Below, piece by piece: positions 18,677-25,323 of a stretch of DNA of 64,000 nt. The stretch covers positions 124,001 through 188,000 of the forward strand of contig NZ_JARUKY010000008.1 in the NCBI RefSeq assembly GCF_029688925.1, given 5' to 3'. The notes beneath the pieces were generated by a model. That model made no database searches and had not been told where the DNA came from. It saw nothing but the letters and a program-made list of their open reading frames with translations. The translations under genes were made by a program, and so were the position numbers. Origin of the DNA: Evansella sp. AB-P1. Its GTDB lineage: Bacteria > Bacillota > Bacilli > Bacillales > Salisediminibacteriaceae. Each line of letters opens with the position of its first letter. The stretch's first letter is position 1.

Positions 18677-18706
18677 ATTATGTATAGGGATAAAACTACA
18701 ATACAA
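18677..18706 (-). promoter_or_regulatory. Possible promoter of the uronate-dehydrogenase-like operon
   Basis: On the minus strand, TTGTAT (18701-18706), 18 nt, CATAAT (18677-18682). A partial GGTCTAC element (18708-18726) abuts the -35. Confidence 0.4.
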
Positions 18707-18707
18707 C

Positions 18708-18726
18708 TTCTATTTTCAGGGTAGAC
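18708..18726. promoter_or_regulatory. GGTCTAC element, partial copy 4
   Basis: The minus strand reads GTCTACCCTGAAAATAGAA, identical at 18 of 19 positions to 7565-7583. Only the right part of the longer element is conserved here. Confidence 0.45.
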
Positions 18727-18751
18727 TTCACTAAAAATGGTGTATTAGAGA

Positions 18752-18786
18752 AACAGCCTTCGTTTCACTTGAAATCGAAGGCTGTT
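18752..18786 (-). terminator. Terminator of uxaC
   Basis: The 11-bp arms AACAGCCTTCG and CGAAGGCTGTT, with an inner TTTC/GAAA extension, lie about 50 nt after the uxaC stop and are followed by a T-rich stretch on the minus strand. Confidence 0.8.
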
Positions 18787-18837
18787 AATTTATTCATTGA
18801 GCATTTGCTTTAAAAGCTATTGGAAATAGCTTTTAAA

Positions 18838-20238
18838 TTAAAACTTAAAGTAGTTTTCTGAGTTGTTGTAGCAAATGTCCTCAATCATTTTACCTAATAG
18901 TTCATAATCTTCTGGTGCTTCACCTTTTTCAACCCACTCACCTACTAGGTCACATAAAATACGACGGAAGTATTCGTGACGTGGATATGAAAGGAAACTT
19001 CTAGAGTCCGTAAGCATACCTACAAATGTGCTTAGAATTCCATGATTAGCTAAGTCTTTTAATTGAGATAGCATACCTTCTTTTTGGTCATTAAACCACC
19101 AACCAGAACCAAATTGGATTTTCCCCCTTGTTTCACTTGATTGGAAGTTTCCAATAGCAGTTGCAATAACATGGTTATGAACTTGGTTTAAGTTATAAAT
19201 GATAGATTTAGGAAGTTCATTTGTACTATCTAGCTCATTGAAGAAGCCGTTTAAAGACTCAGCCAAATCAAAATCATGAATAGAATCAAATCCTGTATCT
19301 GGTCCTAACTCATTGAAGCGACGTACGTTGTTGTTACGAATTGCACCAATGTGTAATTGCATAACCCAATCTAATGAACGATATAATCTTCCTAAGAATA
19401 ACAACGTATGTGTTTTATATTTTTCTTCTTCTTCAGGAGTGATTGTTTCCCCAGCTAAGCCTTTTTCAAAGATAGCGGCTGCCTCTTCTTCTGTACACGT
19501 TACGAATGGCAATGTTTTAATACCGTGATCAGAAAGACGGCATCCCATTTCGTGGAAAAATTGTGCTCTTTTTTCGATTGCTTTTTGAAGTTGATCATAA
19601 GACTTAATTTCCATGTCAGCTGCATCAGCTAATTTAGAAACATAGTCAGCAAATTCTGGACGTTGAACTTCCAATGACTTATCCGGACGGAATGCTGGAA
19701 GAACTTTTGTTTTAAAGTCATCATTTTCTTTAATTTGAACATGATACTCTAGATTGTCAGTCGGGTCATCTGTCGTACAAATATAGTTCACATTGAATTT
19801 TTCTGCAATCTTTTGAGTAGAAAGCTCGCCAGCCTGTAACATTTTATTACAATGCTCCCAAACCTCATCACATGTTTCTTCACTTAACAATACGTCTAAT
19901 CCAAAGTAACGTTTTAGTTCCATGTGAGTCCAATGGTATAAAGGGTTTCCAATTGTTTCTGGCACACATTTAGCCCAAGCTTTGAACTTTTCATAGTCAC
20001 TAGCATCTCCAGTAATATACTTTTCATCTACACCTAATGCTCTCATTGCTCTCCACTTATAGTGGTCACCTTTTAACCAAATTTGAAAAAGGTTTTCAAA
20101 GTTTTTGTCTTCTGCTAGTTCTTGAGGACTTAAGTGACAATGGAAATCATTAATTGGCATTTTTTCCGCATAATCATGATACAATTTCTTTGCAGCTTTA
20201 CTATTCAATACAAAATCATCGTGAATAAATGTTTTCAA
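18838..20238 (-). CDS. uxaC: Uronate isomerase
   Basis: Isomerises D-galacturonate to D-tagaturonate (and glucuronate to fructuronate). The 466-residue protein is an amidohydrolase-superfamily TIM barrel: FHCHLSPQ near residue 33 carries the paired histidines, followed by CTTDDPTDNLEYH, FGSGWWFNDQKEGM and MLTDSRSFLSYPRHEYFRR, all hallmarks of UxaC. Length fits E. coli UxaC (about 470). Translation starts at TTG (20238), preceded by AGGAGGG at normal spacing. A degenerate version of the uxaA palindrome lies about 46-67 bp before the start codon. Confidence 0.95.
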   Translation of the reverse strand: MKTFIHDDFVLNSKAAKKLYHDYAEKMPINDFHCHLSPQELAEDKNFENLFQIWLKGDHYKWRAMRALGVDEKYITGDASDYEKFKAWAKCVPETIGNPLYHWTHMELKRYFGLDVLLSEETCDEVWEHCNKMLQAGELSTQKIAEKFNVNYICTTDDPTDNLEYHVQIKENDDFKTKVLPAFRPDKSLEVQRPEFADYVSKLADAADMEIKSYDQLQKAIEKRAQFFHEMGCRLSDHGIKTLPFVTCTEEEAAAIFEKGLAGETITPEEEEKYKTHTLLFLGRLYRSLDWVMQLHIGAIRNNNVRRFNELGPDTGFDSIHDFDLAESLNGFFNELDSTNELPKSIIYNLNQVHNHVIATAIGNFQSSETRGKIQFGSGWWFNDQKEGMLSQLKDLANHGILSTFVGMLTDSRSFLSYPRHEYFRRILCDLVGEWVEKGEAPEDYELLGKMIEDICYNNSENYFKF

Positions 20239-20283
20239 AATAAACCCTCCTAAAAATTTTATTATTCATTTTCTAAAATTTAA

Positions 20284-20305
20284 AAAATGCAAACGTTGTT
20301 ATTTT
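20284..20305. promoter_or_regulatory. LacI-type operator-like site before uxaC
   Basis: CAAACGTTGTTAT, centred on CG at 20294/20295. The right half is identical to the uxaA operator, and the left half matches at 8 of 11 positions, so it is probably bound by the same regulator. Confidence 0.5.
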
Positions 20306-20350
20306 TTCAGAAAAATTAAATTTGCATTATTTGAAAGATATTTTAAATCT

Positions 20351-21349
20351 TTATCTCGTTGTACTTTGCTTTCCTGCAATAATATTTTCTACTTCTGATA
20401 ATGAAGGAGCACCTTCCCAATCACCTTTAAATTGCGTTGCAAGGGCACCCATTGTATTGGCACGGGTTAAGGCTTTTGGTGCAGCCGATTGTAAAGCATT
20501 TAAGCTTAAAGGATCTTCCAAATCTAACAATACAGATAAAAATCCTGCTGCGAACGCATCCCCTGCTCCTACTGTATCAACAACAGATTCTACTTTATAA
20601 GGATCACCATAAATAACGGTGTCACCAAATTTAGCCATTGATCCTTTCGTTCCTAGTTTAAGAACAACAAGCTTAGCACCCATTTCAATGAATGCTTGAC
20701 AGTATTCTTCTTCCGTTTTTTCACCAAGGAGGAAATTTGCTTCATCATCACCTGGCATAAAAATATCACACAACGGAATAAGAGATAAAAGAGTTTCTCT
20801 CGCTTCCTCTTCACTCCATAGCTTACGACGAAGATTTGGATCAAAGGATACAGTTAATCCTTGTTCTTTCGCTTTCTTCATGGCTTCTTTAATCATGTCC
20901 GTTGTGTTTTCACCAAGGGCTGGAGTTATTCCAGTAACATGAAGATGACGAGCATTTTCAAACCACTTCGAATCCACATCTTCAGGTTTAAATTTACTTG
21001 CCGCAGAATGTTTACGGTAATAATACACGTTAGGATCTCCATAGCCTTTCGCTTCTTTAAAGAAAACTGCAGTTGGAGATGCTTCTTCGTCTCGAATGAC
21101 GTGGGATACATCTACCCCTTCCCCAGCTAATGTAGACATGATAATATCTCCGAAAGGATCTTTACCTAATCTACTAATCCAACGAGTGTTTTTACCTAAT
21201 CGGCTTAAACCTAAAGCAACATTTGATTCAGCTCCACCTACAGATTTCGAGTATAACGGTGCATAAGCAATGGATCCTTCTGGCATCGGCTGAAACAAAA
21301 TCATACTTTCACCAATGGTTACAAAATCGACTTTTGGTAAAGAACTCAT
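20351..21349 (-). CDS. kdgK: 2-dehydro-3-deoxygluconokinase
   Basis: Phosphorylates 2-keto-3-deoxygluconate to KDPG, where the galacturonate and unsaturated-uronate branches meet. It is a 332-residue PfkB/ribokinase-family kinase: the N-terminal GG motif (SVGGAESNVALGLSRLG, residues 36-52) and the C-terminal DTVGAGDAFAAGF with the anion hole at 261-264 and catalytic D264. Its AAGGAG lies inside the last codons of kdgA, which ends 4 bp upstream, so the two genes form one transcription and coupling unit. Confidence 0.93.
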   Translation of the reverse strand: MSSLPKVDFVTIGESMILFQPMPEGSIAYAPLYSKSVGGAESNVALGLSRLGKNTRWISRLGKDPFGDIIMSTLAGEGVDVSHVIRDEEASPTAVFFKEAKGYGDPNVYYYRKHSAASKFKPEDVDSKWFENARHLHVTGITPALGENTTDMIKEAMKKAKEQGLTVSFDPNLRRKLWSEEEARETLLSLIPLCDIFMPGDDEANFLLGEKTEEEYCQAFIEMGAKLVVLKLGTKGSMAKFGDTVIYGDPYKVESVVDTVGAGDAFAAGFLSVLLDLEDPLSLNALQSAAPKALTRANTMGALATQFKGDWEGAPSLSEVENIIAGKQSTTR

Positions 21350-21353
21350 ACCA

Positions 21354-21986
21354 TTAAACTCCTTTCACTTTATCAGCAAAAGCTTGTGCTAATTTAGTGA
21401 TCTCATCATATTTTCCTTCTTCAATAAGCTGCTTATTAACTAGGTTTCCACCTAAACCTACAGCGATAGCACCTTTTGATAAGAAGTCATTAACATTGTC
21501 GATGTTAATTCCACCAGTAACCATCATTGGAATGTGGTTTAAAGGACCTCTAATATCTTTTAAGTAGTTAACACCTAACGCACCAATTGGGAATACTTTT
21601 ACAGCAGAAGCACCAAGGCTATATGCCCGTACAATTTCAGTTGGTGTTAATGTCCCAGGCCAAACGTCTACACCTTGAGAAACTCCATAATCTACTACTT
21701 TCTCATCTAAATTTGGAGAAACGATGTATTCCGCCCCAGCTGAAACTGCATCCTTTGCCATATCTAGATTAAGTACAGTTCCTGCACCTACAGATAATTG
21801 GTCACCAAACTTATCTTTACAATCAGAAATCATTTTTAAAGCACCATCAGTATTTAAAGTGATCTCAAGAAATTTGATTCCACCATCTAATAATGCCTGA
21901 GCTGTTGCTTCACCAGATTCGTATGAAATCCCTCTAATGATTGCAACTAACTTTTCTTGCTTAAGTAATTCTAAATTTTTAGTCAT
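21354..21986 (-). CDS. kdgA: KDPG / KHG aldolase
   Basis: Cleaves 2-keto-3-deoxy-6-phosphogluconate to pyruvate and glyceraldehyde-3-phosphate. It is a 210-residue class I aldolase: LVAIIRG near residue 13, E41 in FLEITLNT, GAGTVL at 68-73, and the Schiff-base Lys K130 in SAVKVFPIG, then TGGIN. It is the first gene of the kdgA-kdgK unit. The predicted promoter uses the tip of an inverted-repeat element as its -35 box, and two cre-like sites lie beyond that element. Confidence 0.93.
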   Translation of the reverse strand: MTKNLELLKQEKLVAIIRGISYESGEATAQALLDGGIKFLEITLNTDGALKMISDCKDKFGDQLSVGAGTVLNLDMAKDAVSAGAEYIVSPNLDEKVVDYGVSQGVDVWPGTLTPTEIVRAYSLGASAVKVFPIGALGVNYLKDIRGPLNHIPMMVTGGINIDNVNDFLSKGAIAVGLGGNLVNKQLIEEGKYDEITKLAQAFADKVKGV

Positions 21987-22008
21987 AATTTCCTTACTCT
22001 CCTACTCA

Positions 22009-22037
22009 TTTATAATTTTGCTAATGGGGTTGTTCAA
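22009..22037 (-). promoter_or_regulatory. Predicted promoter of kdgA-kdgK
   Basis: On the minus strand, TTGAAC (22032-22037), 17 nt, TATAAA (22009-22014). The -35 hexamer is part of the terminal inverted repeat of the 22031-22189 element. Confidence 0.55.
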
Positions 22038-22189
22038 AAAGGAAGTATAAACAGCACATACGTAGGTAATATTCGGAGTTAAGATTAACAAAACGCATGG
22101 CACTTCAATTCGAGAAAATAATACGAATTCTCGATAGTATCATCAATCCAAAATAAAAATAAAGTGCTATTTTCTATACTTTTTGAACA
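22031..22189. mobile_element. MITE-like inverted-repeat element
   Basis: It begins TGTTCAAAAAG and ends CTTTTTGAACA (11-bp perfect termini). The similarity continues inward with small gaps (GTATA...AGCAC against the complement of GTGCT...TATAC), and an inner CGAGAA/TTCTCG stem is present. It is 159 bp long with no ORF. GCTAA occurs on both sides (22020-22024, 22190-22194), but the left copy is 6 bp from the terminus, so a target duplication is uncertain. Confidence 0.5.
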
Positions 22190-22230
22190 GCTAAAAGCTA
22201 ATAAAACGCTTACTTACTTATTATACTATT

Positions 22231-22244
22231 TGTAAACGCTGACA
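22231..22244. promoter_or_regulatory. cre-like CcpA site
   Basis: TGTAAACGCTGACA fits the cre consensus TGWAARCGYTWNCW at all but one position and lies just upstream of a TATAAT box. A weaker relative, ATAAAACGCTTACT, is at 22201-22214. It would give carbon-catabolite repression of the original kdgA promoter. Confidence 0.5.
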
Positions 22245-22288
22245 CCATACTTTTTTTAACAAAATATTGACTATCTCTACATAATAGA

Positions 22289-22333
22289 CATAAAGTACCT
22301 GATTTAATATTGGAATAAACCAGGTACTTTATG
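22289..22333 (-). terminator. Terminator of kduD-kduI
   Basis: The 13-bp perfect arms CATAAAGTACCTG and CAGGTACTTTATG lie 10 nt after the kduI stop. The T-tract on the minus strand is weak. Confidence 0.65.
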
Positions 22334-22343
22334 AAAAAAATTA

Positions 22344-23174
22344 TTATTTAAGGTCTTCCATTTTCACGAAGTCCATGTCTGTAAATGTATAGTTTTCTCC
22401 TGCCATTGCCCAAATAAACGTATAGTTCTTTGTCCCTACACCTGAATGGATAGACCATGGTGGTGATAGAATGGCTTGTTCATTTTTTACTAAAAGGTGA
22501 CGAGTTTCACTTGGTTCCCCCATAAAGTGGAACACTCTAGAATCCTCATCCATATCAAAGTACAAATATGCTTCCATACGACGATCATGCACATGTGCAG
22601 GCATCGTATTCCACATGTTGTTTGGTTCTAATAAAGTCATCCCCATCATTAACTGGCAGCTTTGAATACCGTCACCATGGATGTACTTATAGATCGTACG
22701 ATTATTAGATTCAGCATCAGACCCAAGCTTTGTAGGTGTTGCTTCAGCAATTGGAAGTACACGTGTTGGGTATTCTTTATGAGCTAAAGAAGACACAATG
22801 TAAAATTTCGCTGGGTTAGAAGCATCTTCACTATGTAAAGTAACTTCCTTCTTCCCCAACCCTACATATAAGCAGTCTCTTTTATTTAACTCATATTCTT
22901 CACCATCAACGACAACTTTACCTTTAGCACCAATGTTAACGAATCCAACTTCTCTTCTTTCTAAGAAGTATTCTGTTCTTAAATTATCACCGGCATCTAA
23001 TAATAAACCTTCTGAAGTTGGAATAGCTCCACCAACAACAACACGATCATAGTGGGTGTATGTTAAATTGATTTTTCCTGCAACGAATAAATCTTCGATA
23101 AGGAAATCTTTTCTTAATCTCTCAGTAGTATAATGCTTAAAATCTTCTGGATTCGTAGTATGTCTAATATCCAT
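22344..23174 (-). CDS. kduI: 5-keto-4-deoxyuronate isomerase
   Basis: Isomerises 5-keto-4-deoxyuronate, the product of unsaturated uronate hydrolases such as YteR, to 3-deoxy-D-glycero-2,5-hexodiulosonate. It is a 276-residue cupin enzyme. The zinc ligands are readable as H194 and H196 in PAHVHDRR, E201 in MEAYLYF and H243 in SIHSGVG, within two residues of the E. coli numbering. It follows kduD by 25 bp with its own AAAGGAG, and the two form an operon behind the DeoR-type operator. Confidence 0.94.
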   Translation of the reverse strand: MDIRHTTNPEDFKHYTTERLRKDFLIEDLFVAGKINLTYTHYDRVVVGGAIPTSEGLLLDAGDNLRTEYFLERREVGFVNIGAKGKVVVDGEEYELNKRDCLYVGLGKKEVTLHSEDASNPAKFYIVSSLAHKEYPTRVLPIAEATPTKLGSDAESNNRTIYKYIHGDGIQSCQLMMGMTLLEPNNMWNTMPAHVHDRRMEAYLYFDMDEDSRVFHFMGEPSETRHLLVKNEQAILSPPWSIHSGVGTKNYTFIWAMAGENYTFTDMDFVKMEDLK

Positions 23175-23199
23175 TAAAATCTACTCCTTTATTTTAAAA

Positions 23200-23955
23200 T
23201 CAAGAACTCATCCATCCGCCGTCAACACATAGAATGTGACCAGTCACATAGCTAGATGCATCAGATGCTAAGAATACAACTGGACCTTTAAGGTCATCTG
23301 GAGTTCCCCAGTCACCTTTTGGAATTCTTGATAAAATAGATGCGCTGCGGTCTTCATCTGCACGTAATGGTGCTGTATTAGCTGTAGCAAAGTAACCAGG
23401 TGCAATCGCGTTTACATTAACTCCACGACCTGCCCACTCATTTGCAAATGATTTAGTAAGACCAGCTACAGCATGCTTACTTGCAGTATATGAAGGTACT
23501 CTTAGTCCACCTTGGTAAGAAAGCATAGACGCTACATTAATAATACGTCCGGATCCATTTTCTAGCATATGTTTACCGAATTCTCTACATAATTTAAATA
23601 CAGCATGTTGGTTAACATCAATTACATCATGCCAATCTTTATCTGAGAAATTTTCTACTTCAGTACGACGAATGATTCCGGCGTTATTTACAAGAATATC
23701 TACTTTATCCACTGATTGTAGAGCTTCTTTTACTACACGGTAAACTTCTTCTTCCTTTGAAAGGTCTGCTACTAGTTCAGTATATTTGCGACCAAGAGCT
23801 TCTACCTTCTCTTTAGTTTCAGCAGTAGGACCGTAATTAACTCCTACGATATCTGCTCCAGCTTCAGCTAACCCTAAAGCCATCCCTTGTCCTAATCCTT
23901 GTCCTGAACCTGTAACTACTGCTACTTTACCTTCTAATGTAAATGCTGCTTTCAT
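23200..23955 (-). CDS. kduD: 2-keto-3-deoxygluconate / 2-deoxy-D-gluconate 3-dehydrogenase
   Basis: Reduces 3-deoxy-D-glycero-2,5-hexodiulosonate to 2-keto-3-deoxygluconate, completing the unsaturated-uronate branch. It is a classical 251-residue short-chain dehydrogenase: TGSGQGLGQG at 15-24, NNAG at 90-93, catalytic S143, Y156 and K160 (YTASK), and the C-terminal DGGW. GGGAGG precedes the ATG. A near-consensus promoter and a DeoR-type operator lie in the 117 bp upstream. Confidence 0.93.
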   Translation of the reverse strand: MKAAFTLEGKVAVVTGSGQGLGQGMALGLAEAGADIVGVNYGPTAETKEKVEALGRKYTELVADLSKEEEVYRVVKEALQSVDKVDILVNNAGIIRRTEVENFSDKDWHDVIDVNQHAVFKLCREFGKHMLENGSGRIINVASMLSYQGGLRVPSYTASKHAVAGLTKSFANEWAGRGVNVNAIAPGYFATANTAPLRADEDRSASILSRIPKGDWGTPDDLKGPVVFLASDASSYVTGHILCVDGGWMSS

Positions 23956-23997
23956 ATTAATGTACTACCTCCCTATTTCCTTTTAAAATTTCTTCGA

Positions 23998-24018
23998 TGT
24001 TCGTTTTGGTTCGTTTCC
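23998..24018. promoter_or_regulatory. DeoR-type operator before kduD
   Basis: TGTTCGTTTTGGTTCGTTT on the plus strand, in effect two CGAAC units 10 bp apart. It shares 15 of 16 bases with the site in the regulator's own promoter (24908-24923). It lies just downstream of the kduD -10 box. Confidence 0.7.
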
Positions 24019-24025
24019 AATCTAG

Positions 24026-24054
24026 ATTATAGCATTAAACATTTATACTGACAA
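24026..24054 (-). promoter_or_regulatory. Promoter of kduD-kduI
   Basis: On the minus strand, TTGTCA (24049-24054), 17 nt, TATAAT (24026-24031). This is near-consensus sigma-A with the operator directly downstream. Confidence 0.78.
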
Positions 24055-24072
24055 TAAACTTCAAGATATATT

Positions 24073-24840
24073 TTATTTGAAAGCTACAATCGTCACAGAA
24101 ACTTCTTTTTTTACTAATTCTTCTTTTATATCTTCCGTTAATTTATCATCTGTTATAATTTCATCAACCTCCTCTAATGATGCAAATTGAATTAATGCGA
24201 CCTTTTCAAACTTCGTTGAATCGGCTAATAATGTTACCTTTTCTGCACTTTGAATGACTTGACGTTTCCAGTCTGCATGTAAGTTATTTAATACTGTTAA
24301 GCCATGATTAACTGATACCCCTGTCGTTCCACAAAAAAACCGTTTTACTCGAATTCTTTTTAAAAGTTCTGTTGCTTCCGCACCTATTAAAGAAGAGGAT
24401 GTACCAATTCTAGTTCCTCCTAAAACAATTAATTGCACTTTTTCCTTATAAATTAATGTTGTTGCTATTTGAATATCATTTGTAATAACAGTAACAGGGA
24501 AATCCCCTAATAAGTCCGCTAATGCTTGAGTAGTACTTCCCCCATCCATTAAAATGGTTTCACCAGGCTCTATTAACTTAAGAGCCTCTTTCGCAATATT
24601 TGTCTTTAGATCACTTCTCATAGATTGTCTTTCATTAATAGGAAAGATTCTACTTTCTCCCTCTGGTAAAACTGCTCCACCATGTATCCTTTTTAATAGT
24701 CCTCGTCGTTCTAACATTTCTAAGTCCACACGAATCGTTTTCTCTGTGACACCAAGTAAGGGGCTAAGCTCAGACACTTTAATAATTTTTTCTTTATCTA
24801 GCTGTTCTAAAATAATTTCATACCTTTCTACAGATAACAT
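24073..24840 (-). CDS. DeoR/GlpR-family transcriptional regulator
   Basis: A 255-residue repressor with an N-terminal winged helix-turn-helix (residues 1-55; VSELSPLLGVTEKTIRVDLE is the recognition region, then LLKRIHGGAV) and a DeoRC sensor domain with ILMDGGSTT, which normally senses a phosphorylated sugar. KDPG or a related intermediate is a reasonable guess for the effector. It lies directly upstream of kduD-kduI in the same direction, and its own promoter carries the same operator in the spacer, so negative autoregulation is likely. Confidence 0.85.
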   Translation of the reverse strand: MLSVERYEIILEQLDKEKIIKVSELSPLLGVTEKTIRVDLEMLERRGLLKRIHGGAVLPEGESRIFPINERQSMRSDLKTNIAKEALKLIEPGETILMDGGSTTQALADLLGDFPVTVITNDIQIATTLIYKEKVQLIVLGGTRIGTSSSLIGAEATELLKRIRVKRFFCGTTGVSVNHGLTVLNNLHADWKRQVIQSAEKVTLLADSTKFEKVALIQFASLEEVDEIITDDKLTEDIKEELVKKEVSVTIVAFK

Positions 24841-24902
24841 TTTAGTCCTCCATAGTTATATTTCAAAATCTATATGCACCTAAATAAACACCTCTCCTTT
24901 CT

Positions 24903-24931
24903 ATTATCGAACGAAAACGAACATTTGTAAA
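24903..24931 (-). promoter_or_regulatory. Autoregulated promoter of the DeoR-type gene
   Basis: On the minus strand, TTTACA (24926-24931), 17 nt, GATAAT (24903-24908). The spacer is filled by TGTTCGTTTTCGTTCG (24908-24923), the same operator as before kduD. Confidence 0.72.
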
Positions 24932-25005
24932 CTTGTTTATGATAGATAAACATTAAGAAATATTTCAAAACAACAGCTTTGATAATGCCCCTTTGAAAAA
25001 TAAGA

Positions 25006-25043
25006 AAAACATGTGATTTTATTTTATTAAAATCACATGTTTT
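25006..25043 (-). terminator. Hairpin downstream of the pullulanase gene
   Basis: Perfect 16-bp arms AAAACATGTGATTTTA and TAAAATCACATGTTTT with a 6-nt loop. The minus strand continues into two T-runs, so it is oriented as a terminator for minus-strand transcription from the pullulanase gene, although about 280 bp after its stop. Confidence 0.6.
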
Positions 25044-25084
25044 AATATTTCCAAATTTAGAATTACCTATCCTGAAATTCAATA

Positions 25085-25262
25085 TATTAAAAATAATTTA
25101 AAAAGGATCTGTTAATTCTTTGTTGTTTTTTACTCCTCACTACATCAATTACACCTAAGTACAACCTACGTTCTGTAGGAAAAGACGTAATGTCAGCAAC
25201 CTCTGAAGCAAGAACAGATGTCACACTTATACCCTTGTGGTGAAAGGGAAGTTGGATATAAT
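25085..25262. other. Possible decayed 3' end of an IS200/IS605-type element
   Basis: The plus strand contains ACGTTCTGTAGGAAAAGACG, then CTCTGAAGCAAGAACAG and a CCCTT...AAGGG hairpin. The TGAAGCAAGAA signature before a terminal hairpin recalls the 3' ends of tnpB elements (omega-RNA region). An open frame on each strand crosses it, but neither has a start. This is a weak resemblance only. Confidence 0.25.
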
Positions 25263-25323
25263 GAGTAATAACTGTATTGCAATTTGCAGGGCAGATTAAA
25301 AAGGAAGCAAATATGACACTTTT

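Larger units (their letters stand above)
21987..22343. other. 357-bp intergenic region before kdgA
   Basis: There is no gene. From kdgA outward it holds the kdgA promoter, a 159-bp inverted-repeat element, a second -10-like TATAAT at 22220-22225 with cre-like sites, and the kduI terminator. Confidence 0.7.
24841..25323. other. 483-bp intergenic region
   Basis: It holds the regulator's promoter/operator, a strong 16-bp hairpin (25006-25043), and a stretch (about 25085-25260) that may be a decayed transposon end, with no intact gene. Confidence 0.6.
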
